DNA of 25,905 nt from Ichthyophonus hoferi (GCA_002751075.1 NAOQ01000402.1:16968-42872); one strand, 5' to 3'; positions 1 through 12,245 are shown, numbered from the stretch's first letter. Program-made: numbers and translations. The notes: a model not told the origin generated them from the sequence alone.

Positions 1-33
<33 letters not shown>
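1..33. repeat. (AT)n microsatellite at the window edge
   Basis: Pure AT dinucleotide repeat, probably within the intron preceding the first visible exon at 114. Similar AT runs lie in other introns of the same gene at about 772-794 and 1682-1704. Confidence 0.9.
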
Positions 34-34
<1 letters not shown>

Positions 35-113
35 CACGTATGTATTACAAAGCCCTATACCAGTCGACCAGCCAACAGTGAGAGATATATTGTGTGTCTT
101 GATTACCAAGTAG

Positions 114-2959
114 ATAGCCCTGAGGTTCGAGACTATTTGTTTCGGGTCAATGACGAACTAAATCGCCTGAAGAAATGGGGTACCCCTGGTGAGCCCAACG
201 TGATGGAGGTATGTATGTGTGTCTGTGTATGATAGTACAATAGTATGGTAGTAACATAGTATGTATGATAGTATCATAGTATATATGATGGTATGTATGG
301 TAGTATCATAGTATGATGGTATAATGATATAGCAGTATAATTTATTACAAGGTGGTAAAAGACGAAAACCAATATTGACCTTGTATGTGCACTCTTATAT
401 ATATTGTTTGGAGATAGCAGCCTCTTTATTGGTACAGCCAGGCCATTTAAAAGGGCCACCTATATATATAGAGATGTTTTCATATATGAATATATCTATG
501 TCAATACGTAGTTATATTGCAGCCAATGAGCATAAACGGTGCATCTTATCATCTTACCTAATCCAATCACAGGTGGTACCCATAGCCAGGATCATGCAAG
601 ATAGGACTTTTGTAGATTACGTCACCGAACAGAATAGACGCCAGGCGACAGGCCAGGTGGAGTCACTCAATGAACTGATGAAATATGTAGAAGACGAAGG
701 TCTCCTGCCCTTAGATCAGGCCGGTATGTGTGATGGGCAAGGGATAGGGAGAGGGTACATGGAGAAATACCTATATATATATATATATATATATAGTAAC
801 ATATAGTAGTATCTCCTAGTATATATAGGTATACACCCGTAGTTTGCATACAACCAATTACAAGCCTGGTACATATATATGCCTTTACTTGAATACTCCT
901 TCCTTTCATTGGCTATTGTCCATCAATCACGTAGCAGGTTACTGTAATGGGAACACACTTTAATACTACATCTGTCTCACCCATTCCTGTTGGTCTATAC
1001 GGGCACTCTGTCCATTCTACCCTCTCCCTCTCCTTCTCCTTCCTACCCACTTCCCCCCTATAGATGTCCGTAGGAGATGTTATAGAGAATGGAACCTGCC
1101 TGATCCTTCCACAGAGAATGCAAGGGTAAGTTACTGTAGGCCTATAGACAGACCTTAATAGGTAGGGTGGGAGGTTGTATGTCTATGTGTATGATTGGAG
1201 TACTGTCTTTTAATGTAGTTTCAATTATAATAGCCATTGGGTGTGTGTTGGATGTTAGTGGTTGTAGAGCCCTTCCATAGGTGTGACTTGAGCACTTAAT
1301 ATATAATAATCACGCCCCTCCTTCTCCCTCCTTCTTCCTCCCCTACAGGAAGCTATGCGGAGAGATGCGGCACCCTACCAACACAGACGACGCGAAACAC
1401 CCTATGATGCAGGGCCTGATAGACGAGGCTCCAATTCTAGTGGCTATTTTCCCCCTCAGAAACCCTATACCCCCTCTATGCTCCCTTCCTACCCGCCCAC
1501 CCCGGTAGGGTTAGGGTTGATGACCTCCTATAGGGGAGACGCTACTCCCACTCCTGCCCTGGTAAGCATGTTATGTGCTTGTATAGTGGTCTATCTTTGT
1601 AGGGTGCATATCTACCTATCCAGCTTACTATATTGTATATCTGACCGTGATTGGTTCATGGTCATGTCCTGAGAGTACCACTATATATATATATATATAT
1701 ATATGCTTAATCATGATTGGTACTATGTTGCTATTGTCATCTCTGGAATATCTAATTATTCGATTGCATATCATTCTACCGGCGACCTTTTCTACTGATT
1801 GTTCCATTGTGCAACCAACCACATATAGATACACCTATCCCTAGCACATATGGAAAGTGTCTCTTCAATACTATTGGCTACTTTTTATTATTGTAGTACA
1901 GAACACAATTTTAATGACTAAAGGGATATATTGGTAACTTAGGATACATATTATTTCTTGAAATGTTTTAAGTCGTGAAGGTAAGGTGTGCACTTGTTGC
2001 AGGTCATGTTTTTCCTTATATATATGAACTGTCTTTTTGCATTTCCCCCGCGCTAACACCCTACCTTCCCTCTCTCTCTTCTTCCTCTCTACCTATAGCC
2101 CGTAGAAACGTCAACGGCCATGCTATCACGAGAAGACTACGAAAAGACACAAAGACAACGCGCCCAAGAGAGGAGAGGAAGGTTCTCATCATCCAATTGG
2201 AAGACATCTTCATCATGCACTGCATCTGCATCATCCACTCCTAGAGCTGGATCGCCCGACTCTGTAGCTTCCAATCCAACAATGACTAGGCCTGCACTGA
2301 CTAGTACATTGAGCTCTGGTTCCCTTTCCCAGCCAATGAAGAGAAGGTAAGGTCATTGGAGGATTGTCAGTAGGTCTATGTGGCTACACCTATTATAGTG
2401 CATGTACTATCTGGAATGCAATCCGATCAGATATGCACTAAAAGTATCATGTGATATGTATACCAATTATATTCTATGACTCCTAACCTAACAATAATAT
2501 CTCACCCAATCATCTATCCCTTCACCTATCCATCAACCAATAGAGAATCAGCAGGCCCAAGTACACCCATTGCGGCCCCGCTACATACCACTGTGTCAGG
2601 ACCACTCACTGCCAATTCTTCTAGTCAGCGCCAATCAATGCCGTCTCCTGGGTCGAAGCTGACCCAATCACGTCAACACAGTGTGGCTGACTTAGAAGCA
2701 GCCTTCAATGCGGCCCCCACCGCCCCAACAACCCACAACCCCCCTGATCTCCTGCGGAAAAGTAGCTCTATCCTAGCTGATTTAGCAGTTAGGAAGCCGT
2801 CCTCTCTTAGCACTCAGGCTATTTCTTTGGCTGCCTCATCCACACCGTCCAATCCTTCCGTGGCCCCCTCTCATCCACCAACTGTATCAACCATTCCACC
2901 TGCTACGAGGATCATGAGGAAGAGAGCGATGGTAGACTTTAGGTAAGTATGCGTGTGTA

Positions 2960-3019
<60 letters not shown>

Positions 3020-3854
3020 TGTATGTATTATGTATGTATGTACGTGTGTGGGTATGTATATATGCATGTGTATTATATTCACCTGGATGCACTTATGAAA
3101 CCTTGCCTTTTAGAACACACCTATTATAGCATTCTCTTACATGCCTATCATACCTACCTAGACTAGAGTATATAAGGGTATGCAATGTATATACACGATA
3201 AGCTTAACTGGAAAACACATAAATTCATGTAGTTACACAGTGGTCTATCTATCTATGTGTATATAGGGAGGATAATTCCGAAGAAGAGAACCCAATCAAA
3301 AGGGTTCGTGTTAGTGTGGCGACACCTTCCACACCTCCTGCTATGAAAGCCAATTACGAACACAGTACCAAGCTGGAACAAGATGAAGACTCCAGGTCAT
3401 TGGTCATAGTTAAAAACCCGACCAATCCAAGATGTCTTACACTCAGAATATCAGGTAATAGATGTGTGATTTCTATGTTAGTGGTTTATTTGTTTTTTAT
3501 GTTTAAGCTACCAATGGTGTGATTGCTATTGCTATTGCTAGTGAAGGAATCTGTATGTATATGTATGGATGAGAGAAAGGAAATCTAAGAGTTGGGAAGA
3601 AATTATTATGGGTTCTGTGATTGGGTAGATTTGTGTATGTCTAAGTATGATTGGAAGAGAAACCTATACTTAAAGGAGTATCTGTGGGCCCTCGGAGTTT
3701 ATAAATTAGTCCATTATACTATATTAATGCATGTAAGTAGGCCATACACGACCTATTTTAACTCTATCCTCTCCTTTCCCCCTCCGGTTCCTTTCTCTTC
3801 CCCTGTGTAGCATCTATTATGAGAGCAGTTCGTCAGACCCATCAAGAATCATGA
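114..3854 (+). CDS. Unrecognised Ser/Pro-rich protein, 3' eight exons (5' end outside window)
   Basis: I do not recognise this protein. Eight exons keep one frame: 114-208, 573-723, 1064-1125, 1349-1561, 2099-2346, 2544-2942, 3267-3454 and 3811-3854 (stop TGA). All junctions are GT...AG and phases match, giving about 466 residues. The first three exons are charged and helical, with motifs VRDYLFRVNDELNRLKKWG, VESLNELMKYVEDEG and REWNLPDP. This part faintly recalls the 2B region of UvrD/Srs2 helicases, but no helicase motifs follow, so I do not assign it. From exon 4 onward the chain is Ser/Pro/Thr-rich and probably disordered, with basic patches (SREDYEKTQRQRAQERRG, MRKRAMVDFR, IKRVRVSV) that could be nuclear localisation signals. 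The C-terminus SASIMRAVRQTHQES is short. Exons are visibly richer in G+C than introns. The start and upstream exons lie before base 1. A nuclear regulatory or scaffold role is only a guess. Confidence 0.72.
230..345. repeat. Degenerate GTAT/GATAGTAT minisatellite in an intron
   Basis: Imperfect reiterations of units such as TAGTATCATAGTATGATGG run through the intron after exon 114-208. This is simple-sequence expansion with no visible coding role. Confidence 0.6.
2963..3064. repeat. Compound (AT)n-(GTAT)n microsatellite in an intron
   Basis: A run of AT dinucleotides passes into GTAT tetranucleotides just after the donor at 2943. It explains the spurious His/Tyr/Thr-rich open frame on the opposite strand. 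Confidence 0.9.
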
Positions 3855-6060
3855 TAATTGCAGCATTAGCACGCTGTGATCCCTCGATAACAAACACTCA
3901 CAGATTCATACCACACCCATATGCAATCATTGGTTGGGATATGCTGGCAGAGTCAAACAATTAGCGTTTAATTACCCTATAATAGACCAATTAATATATT
4001 GGCTAGGTAGTTATAATGAATTTGTTAGGGGCACTATGATTGGAGTTTTGGTATATTTATTTGTCTGGCGTGGCGTGGTCTTGTTGCTGTATTTCTCTGG
4101 TATTATCTTACAGTGTATATGATATTTTTTTGGGTAATATTTACATAGTTTAAAAAAAAGAGTTTGTGCATATCATACATTAAACTACATGCGCGTACAT
4201 ACACTTGCACAATGCTCTAATTTTGAAAGAATGAATTATAAATAACAACCATTTTTGTTGCCAAAAATCTATTATCTTAATTAGGCGTTTCGGATAGAGA
4301 CCATATAATAGATAGTTATATAGTATTACTTCTACTACGTCATTGTTGTTTTATTTACCGTGTCTTTATTTTTGTCTGTCTAGGTCCTCTAAAATGGCTG
4401 TGGTGTATGTGTTAAAGCCTGTCTTCTAGGTACCAGTACCACATGTTAGTATCTCAGACTCTGGCCCTTTTAGTTTAGTTGTTTTCTAGCTATCTTTATT
4501 CCAAGCAAAAATTAGTAAGCGTGTGTGTTTATTCTACACATACCCATATATGTATGTATGTAGATATGTATATATATGCCTACATAGATGTACACAAGGA
4601 TACACAAACTCTTCCAAGGGATGGTTTTCAGCAATAAAATTCATTTATTAATACTGGTGTTGATGATTTGGCCTATCTACTTCTTTAGCTATTTTGGAAA
4701 CTACTGTACGATTTTGGCGTGATTATGTTTTATTTTCCATTATTCTATTAGCTGATTCGCAATAGTTTAGTTCTACTGTAAGATCCTACTGGGGATAAAA
4801 TAGCTTTGATCTTGGCTGTACAGGTCTATATTTTATTCAGCCCGTGTAGTACTTATGCAACCCATGTTCAGGGTGGCAGTCGATTATTGCCAACAGAGAG
4901 TTTGGGATAATAACTATATAACTTTTATTCAGTATCTCTACAGAATCAAAAGACTTAACTCTGTCTCAGACAGAACCCTTTTATATTTTATAAATGTAGC
5001 ATTTTATATATCGACTTTTTCAGAACCTAGTATTAATGAATCGGATAATTATAACTAAATTACTTTGCCGAAGTTTTATATGGAGGTTTACTATTACATT
5101 AGTTATATTTACCCTCAGCATATATAAGGTGTCATAGTCCTAGTCAAAGGAGTATCGTTATCTCAATCTAGTTGTTGACCCTAAGCTATTTGTAAGGTGT
5201 CTCGTTGGGTAGATTGTAGGCGCTTCACTCCTCTGAATTGGATGGACTGTTTACTCGAACTTTTTTGTTTGAACCAAATTGTTCACTGCACTTTTTTTAT
5301 TCATTCTTTTATGTTTTTGTTATTTTTTTGTTCAATACTGTAGAGGAAAAACATTCCTTCCTAGTTAAATTTGGTGGGAATTTTTTGTGAATGATTTGTG
5401 TTATTATTGGTTCAGAACTTGCCTAAAGATCCTCTACTTTATGAAATGCTAACTCGTCAAGCTTAGTGTCGCCTGGCATAATATTAACGATACCGTAACC
5501 GTAACTGTTTATCCACAATCACAATCAGATCTTAGTTACCATACATATAACGCAACACATATGAAAAAATTAAAGGCATCTATAGCTCTGGATTAACATT
5601 GTTTCCAATTGGGTTTGGGGATATATCGTTGTATACATAACACCTTACTATACTTTTTCTTTTTCTTATAGGACAGATCCATTGTACGGTTCCGCAAGCC
5701 TAAATGTAGTTAACCAATGAACTAAGTGCCTCACATTCAGTTGGATTGATTGCCAAAAATAAAGTATTTTACTAGAGTTAAAACAAAAAGTAGGAATTAC
5801 TCACCTGGTTAATATATTAATATATTACTTGTATATTTGAACATCTTGTACAACAATATTATCAAGAATTTATAATTAAAGGCACTTAATCAAATCAATA
5901 AATTAAAATTCTAGAGGAACCTGGTAATTAAGCGGTCTTCCCTATAGGGTCAACTCAATATATCCGAAACTAATTTTCATTAAAATTATATATATATATA
6001 TAACGTTTCAATTAAAACATGTATTATCATCTAAATACCCAGCACATAAACATAATTTTT
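3855..6060. other. AT-rich intergenic stretch, no gene seen
   Basis: Both strands were read. Short open frames at 3934-4122 and 4855-5058 have no recognisable motif, splice context or raised G+C. The 3' UTR of the upstream gene presumably occupies the first part. I could not fix a polyadenylation signal; the AATAAA near 4634 is about 780 bases after the stop. The rest holds only AT-rich low-complexity DNA. Confidence 0.6.
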
Positions 6061-6065
6061 TTACA

Positions 6066-6345
6066 CTAAGGCTTTACTTCACACACCTGTCCCGATGTTG
6101 ACCTGAGTTTCTCGTAGGACCCCATAAATTCTGAATCTGAATATGATTCCAATTTAAGGGTACCTGGACGATAGACAATGTCCATGTCGGTTATCTCTAA
6201 TATATGCAAATACGTACTGCATAAGGCGCATATGCCCCACATGTGACTGCCTTTCAAAACAGCCAAGGACCTTACTGTAATATGCCCAGTCTGGGCATGC
6301 ACACCTCATGCACCCCATACATAACAGCAACCTCATGGCTTAGAA
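6066..6345 (-). mobile_element. Broken Ty1/copia fragment (end of RT into RNase H)
   Basis: Minus-strand reading shows the hallmark that follows copia reverse transcriptase: a CPDWAYY block like the family's TRPDIAY, a short basic stretch corresponding to the LRYLKGT helix, then LESYSDSEFMGSYEKLRSTS, matching the family's GYSDADWAGD...RRSTSG at the start of RNase H. No flanking long terminal repeats were found and only this part of pol remains. It is an old fossil with more than one break. G+C is higher than in the surrounding DNA. Confidence 0.75.
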
Positions 6346-6349
6346 GCCC

Positions 6350-7975
6350 GCATGGGAAAGTTTATAGGGCCCTTTAGGGAGATCCCCCTCCTATCCCCAC
6401 CAAGCTTTAAAGCCGGATTGGCAAAATGCCCCCATGTGCACCGAAATTGAGCCATCATCACTCAAATCTCCCTCCAAACCCAGATGAGTATACTTCGCCC
6501 TAAATATAGCATATGATATATATATATATAATATTTAGTAATCTGATTATTTATTTAATTGCACAAAAATTATTAACATCCTGTTCTTAAAAAATAATTT
6601 AATTTATACTATAATTGTTTTTCATTCATGTGGTATATGTAGTTATATTCAATATGTGGTTCTTTTGGGTTTCGGCTTCATCATATTTTTTCATCAAGAC
6701 TTACACAATAATGATTATCAAATTCAATTACCTGGTATGGTTCATAGTCCCTATCTTTTTTTGTAGAATAATACAGACTGTATGAGAGTAGTGTGTAAAA
6801 ATCTTATATGATTATAGTTGGGAGTAAAATATATATATGGTAACTTTTAAATATGTATGTGAATCAATATTGAATCAATAAAAACTAAATCAATAAATTT
6901 AATCGCAAATGGTATAGCAAATTCTTGAGGATTATTGGACTAAAAACAGCCTAATTGTGAAAAAAGACTAAAGAGATTTATATATTTTACAGGATAATTA
7001 AATAATAAAATCGCAAAACAACAAAAGAAATTGTTAATTGTGGTTGGGCAGAAATACAGCAATAGGAACAAAGATTATATATATATATATATTATAATTG
7101 AATAATAAAAGAGATTTATAATCGAGTATTATTAAGCCAAGAGCCAAGTGAGATTGAAGTGTTGTAAACCGTAAACAACTTGGAGATGAAATAAGGTGAC
7201 ATTTGCAAAACTAAGTCACACATAACGAGGAGAAGGAAACTGTTTTTTTTTTTTTCCACTATATGGTTTAGGATTCTTCAAAATTAGCTTCAAATTTATT
7301 TTCAGTTCACATGAGTTGTAAATAACGCTGATATATCTTTATTGTTATAGAGTAACATTATCAAATATAATTATATTTAAATCCTATCTTGAGCTGATAG
7401 GATTTTGCATAATTAGGATCTGTCAAATCTATGCCAGTCAAATGAATTTTCATTAAAGTTGGGGAAATCGTGTTACGACCAGAATTTCTAATCAAAAATC
7501 ACAATCACAAAACGTTTAATGTTTGTTTTGTTACAGTTTATTCATTTACGTTCCAAGAACGTAGTTTAAATTTATCAATGCACAGTTTGCAAGCACTTAC
7601 ATTAGGGCTAATGAACCATTAAAATAAGGAAACTAAATCAGACATAGCTGGTGGGTCTCTGTTATTTTTTTGTTTGTATTAGCCAACTAGAATATTTATG
7701 ACTGACTACTGGTGAGCCAAAAGTTAGCACTGGCGGTAAAACAAATGTATAGATGGAATTCTGGACAGAGCCAGGGCAGAAAATTATCAATCAACCAAAT
7801 CTATCGGCAGGCGCCCAAATAGAAAAATAAAAATAAAAATAAATAAATACCTTGAAAGAGAGTATGAACAGGCTCAAAAGGAAAACTAAACTAGAAACAG
7901 AAGAACAAAACATGTAGCAAAAACAGACTTTAGCATATCCTCATTTACAACACACGCGCATCCCTACTATCACTG
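6350..7975. other. AT-rich intergenic stretch, no gene seen
   Basis: Low-complexity AT-rich DNA with short (AT)n runs near 6514-6530 and 7075-7092. The first 130 bases keep a higher G+C and may be further eroded retroelement sequence continuous with the copia fragment. No coding or RNA gene could be supported. Confidence 0.5.
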
Positions 7976-7980
7976 GTACC

Positions 7981-8232
7981 GTGAATATTCGCAAAGCATC
8001 TATCTTCATTGATACCGACGATTTGAAAAGAGTAAGGGTTGGCGTAGATTCAGCAGAGGATACCACCATTGCAGTTCAGCATACAGAATACGGCGACAAG
8101 AACTTACGTTACACAGGCGAGGAAACTTTGCTCCTTCGAATCACTCCACTAAATTGGATCCTATCCGAGTCAAATTCTTTTTGCAATAAATTACCAGTGT
8201 GGGGGATGAAGAAAACTGACTGGAGTACGTAA
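7981..8232 (+). CDS. Orphan open stretch of unknown origin, possibly an exon or relic
   Basis: An 83-codon open frame in a patch clearly richer in G+C than its surroundings. The peptide contains FIDTDDLKRVRVGVDSAEDT and GDKNLRYTGEETLLLRITP, which look like real protein, but I recognise no family. The first codon is GTG, so no natural start is evident. A good donor-like GTAAGG lies at about 8030, so only the first part might be an exon. It could equally be a piece of a mobile element or a decayed gene. There is no convincing neighbouring exon on either strand. Confidence 0.2.
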   Translation: MNIRKASIFIDTDDLKRVRVGVDSAEDTTIAVQHTEYGDKNLRYTGEETLLLRITPLNWILSESNSFCNKLPVWGMKKTDWST

Positions 8233-9015
8233 AGTCATAAATACTAAACACGGAATCAGGGTTGATAAAGCCTCTAATTTAAGTGTTGGTAATATCTCTT
8301 CTCTTATTACAAGGTTAGTAATATATCTGATTTCTGGGTTGATAATATCCTAACAGGCCAGGCAAACTGTCCCAGGTACATAACTTTATTACAACCATGC
8401 ATACAAAAGTCGCCATAGATGTATGGTATTAGGTAATAAATATAAAAGAGATGAAGTCCTTCATGTACCTGTTGATTATAAGTAAATAAAAGGCTTTGGA
8501 ACAGCAGGGAAAAATAGTATCAAAGCGTATCTTGCCGAAAATCTCCACCAAATCAATAAGAAAAATAATAGGTGCAAAAGTTGGTTTGTAGATGTACGTT
8601 TATGTTTATAATTCTATATATGTACTTAAGATACAATTTATCCATGAGATCTAAATCAAAATATTATTAACTACCTTCAAGGTATCGGTAGATCTATACT
8701 AATTAAAGGTCTATTGTTGTGGGAATGTAATCATATACATACATGCACTGTATATGCATGCATAAGTATAGCCATCCACATCTGCACATTGGCGGGAAAA
8801 AAACCATCGTTTATTAAGAGGATTAACAAGTAAAACCGTCTATTCTCTACATTACACTCACTATATCATAACATACGGGTACATTATTTCCGGCACACTT
8901 CTACCATCCATAGGATGGAGAAAAGATGTTAAAAATCTGAATATAGGTAAATTAAAAAAACAAAAAAATAAACAGTAATTCCAACACAAGGCGTATTTCT
9001 AGCTTGTCTAGTCCT
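8233..9015. other. Intergenic / 3' UTR of the phosphatase gene
   Basis: No coding region seen. On the minus strand an AATAAA hexamer at 8810-8815 lies about 200 bases beyond the stop of the phosphatase gene and is a plausible polyadenylation signal for it. Confidence 0.4.
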
Positions 9016-12000
9016 CTACATGAGCGTGTTCCGTCGGAATTTCTTGTATCTTTCATCCTTGGGGTCTATTTTTAACCCCATGCTCTCAAATAATTTTAGT
9101 TGCGAAATAAAACCCATATTTGGATCCACATATGGTCGCGCCAAGTACACGTGGTCATACGCCTGTTCAAAGGATATCTGAGAGGAACGTATAATAGCCA
9201 TGTTGGTGTTTTTCACTTTAAGTTTATGTTGTGGCATTCTTAGACACCTACACCTAAAATGTATTGGTTTCGATATATGCTATGTATCCAATTGCCTTGC
9301 ATACAGATGCACAACACCAACACGTGCGTAATAACTATATCTTATTTGTAATAACTATTCCCTTAATTCCCCAAAGGGAAGGTTAAAGATGGTTATTACA
9401 GTCGTTATTGCAAATGAATAGCTGTCAACGACCATGAAAGAAATCATGGTTGGCTTAGTCAACCCTATAAAATGAAGAAAAACAAATGGTAGTTACTATA
9501 GACTGGGAGTGAAATCAACATCGAGAGGATGCTTAGAAATAAGTCTAATAACTAGAAAGCAGAATGTGAAGAAAATAAGAGAAAAGAGTAAGAGATGGTA
9601 TATCAAAGATAAATTATGCGGGACAGGAAAGGTGTAACTTTATGGGATTATAATAATAGCATGATATAGTATGATATAATATGATATGGTATAATATCTT
9701 ATGTGACTAGAGTGTAAGTACATTGTGATTATGGAATTATACCAATAACATGATGTAGATATTAATGTGCTTTTAACTAGCGTAGATGATTAGCTAATCT
9801 GATGTATTTACGTATGCCCTGATAATAGAAAAAGTGGGAAGGTGGCAGAGATGTAGTAGAGTCATACCTGTAGATCGGCCATTACGTAAGCAATACAAAA
9901 GGCAGCACTTCTCGATACACCATATTGGCAATGTACAAGCACACTCCCGGCTTGTCGCCCACGGTGAATAAAGTCGATGCAGTCAGGAAAATAGCTTAGA
10001 ATATCTTGCTTGTCTGTGTCGAGGCATGTGATTGTTTTGTATTCATATTCCTGCGCAGCGGGTGGGAATACGCGAGGGGGTGAGAAAGATAATAGATATA
10101 CTTATGTTTATCTATATATGTATGTATGTGGGCAAACGGAGTGAGAGAACGATAGTTGGATTGAAAGTAAAACAACACAAAGAATACATTGAGAAGATAT
10201 CTTTCCATACTATAACTCTGCATGTCTCTGCCTCTCTACAAATACAATCATCCTATGAATCAACACTAGGCTACATGTGTGCAAGTAGCTATATTAAAAA
10301 CAATGGTGATAGATAAACCAAAATAAAATAAAATAAGTAATGGTAGGGACGGGGTACAATAACTAATGTACTCAACAAACATCATCTACTATATTAGTAT
10401 TAAAAACTGCTACGCAAGCTCTTAATTACAAGTTGTGTATATATTTATAAGTCTATGTGATTATGACCAATAGAAATCGCAATATATTCGTCAAGACATA
10501 TGTATGTGTTACTGTAATTCTCTCCCCTTTTTCCCTCTTTCTTTTCTTCTTTTCTCTCTCTTTATCCAACTATACAACACCATACACTCCGCTATAACAC
10601 GTACACATATACAGCATGAATATATATAGGATACTACATACCCCGGGGTAAAACTGCTGCAACATAGCCCCAGTGATCAATATATGAGTTATACCATGAC
10701 TCTTCAACCATTGCTGGTCCTTAGCCGCACTGTACAGAGGTAATACAAAGTATATTAGGTTAGATACATATATGTCTTAATTTCTAGCCATCAATGTTAT
10801 GTTTATTTACACTTATTCTCTTTCTCTACTCTATACAGAATACTCATTTAGACTTTACATCATATTTAAACACTATTCTATCATTAAATTCGTATCTAAA
10901 TGTATATTTAGATATAGATATAAAGACTTAGCTACAGACCAAACTCCAGTCCTGTTTCATATCACTATATAAATAAATAGGTACTTGATTGTATTCTTTA
11001 ACCTTTAACACAGTTGATATGTAATCATATAGTATCGGGTTATATAACTATAACAATAACCATAATCCTGACATATATGGTTATAGATAAAGGGGATCAT
11101 TGGATATAACCACTTAGAGAAGTGTGATTGGATAGATAAAATGTTTAGAAAAAACAAAATAAAATGCATTTACATAGTAGTCTACCCTATCTTATATTTA
11201 GCTAATGTTATCATTAAGTGCATTCTTGTTGGATTGGTCCCGGCCTAGGAACAGTAATTGTATGACCTAGGTGTATAATTATATTTAATGACCGCTACTT
11301 CTTGTAACCATTTCTCTTGTATATACTTGGTAAAATATAGGCCTATCTAAGTACATGTAGGCATGCATAGACACATAGATATATAGATAAATACACATAT
11401 ATACACAAATGCATGCATGCATACACAAGGATTAGTAGATTGTATATTTACGTATGTTAATAGTAGTATATAAAGAGATGAGGCTGTGCATAAAGCGATG
11501 TAGCAAGAACAAAGATCAAAATGACTGGCAGATGAAGGGTGCTACTAACCTAACTCCACCAATCCAAAGTCTCGGACATATATCAATTTCTTGTACCTCA
11601 CTGTGACCCTAGAGATGGATTTAAAATAGAGGAATAAGCCGCCCCATAGAGCTAGGGATAGGATATTTAATTGCTTGCTACTCTATGTATACGGTATATA
11701 GCATACCTATATGTTCACATATATACATTGCTTCACCCGCCCACCACCACCCTTTCTCTCTATATATAACAAGTATCATCATTGGTCCACTATCACTACT
11801 ATATACTCCAATCATTCTCTCACTCATATTTCCAATCCCACTTCCTAGGTTCCGGATTCCTTCTCAATTATTCATTTTATAGCATGCATTATTTTTTTCT
11901 TTGAATTTCTCTGCCATCTACTGTATGTATGGCTAATGGCAAGAAATAAGCAAAATAAAAATAAAAATAAAAATACAAAGTAAGTAAGAGGAAAAAAAGG

Positions 12001-12245
12001 TATAACTATATATAACTGATATATATACATAGCCTAAAGAGAAAAAGACGAAAGATACAGTAAGCAATGGTAAATATAATATAGTGTTACAGTAGAAAAG
12101 AGGGTGAAAAATAGAGAAGGTGAAATATATATATATAATATATTGAGAAATAGAAAGAATCGCATACATTTTCATCATCGCTGTCCTTTTTGTTGTCGTT
12201 TTCAACCGTATCAGGGCCATCCCAAGTATCAAGCCAGTCATCCAT
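9016..12245 (-). CDS. Dual-specificity protein phosphatase, DUSP12/Yvh1-like catalytic domain
   Basis: Five minus-strand exons join in frame: 12245-12168 (ATG), 11608-11550, 10729-10642, 10050-9868 and 9177-9016 (TAG). All introns are GT...AG and phases agree, giving 189 residues. Residues 1-30 are acidic (starting MDDWLDTWDG). Residues 32-44 (QEIDICPRLWIGG) match the start of the DUSP fold. The signature HCQYGVSRS spans 115-123, with nucleophile Cys116 and phosphate-binding Arg122; Asp86 in CLDTDKQD is the likely general acid. The C-terminal PNMGFISQLKLFESMG (155-170) closely resembles human DUSP12 NEGFQWQLKLYEAMG. Such enzymes remove phosphate from Tyr and Ser/Thr of proteins. The C-terminal zinc-binding domain of DUSP12/Yvh1 is absent; the protein stops about 20 residues after the catalytic domain. 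A weak donor (GTAGAG) overlaps the stop, so an unseen extra exon is not excluded. Introns are 559-820 bases long. Confidence 0.88.
9327..9425. repeat. Imperfect inverted repeat with GTAATAAC ends, inside a phosphatase intron
   Basis: Left-hand GTAATAACTATTCCCTTAA pairs imperfectly with right-hand sequence ending GGTTATTAC, and outer arms (CTATATCTTATTTG / CAAATGAATAG) also pair. It looks like a short eroded foldback element, with no coding content. Confidence 0.35.

Noticed and set aside
375-806. 143-codon plus-strand open frame
   Set aside because: Only 573-723 is an exon. The rest is intron sequence with microsatellite, and the frame agreement is incidental.
1500-1520. Telomere-like GTAGGGTTAGGGTTG
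   Set aside because: Only about two units, inside a coding exon and its alternative donor. Not a telomeric array.
2871-3092. His/Tyr/Thr-rich minus-strand open frame
   Set aside because: Produced by the (AT)n-(GTAT)n microsatellite on the reverse strand.
10032-10316. 94-codon plus-strand open frame and its minus-strand counterpart
   Set aside because: It overlaps the intron between phosphatase exons and the edge of the catalytic exon. No protein family likeness.
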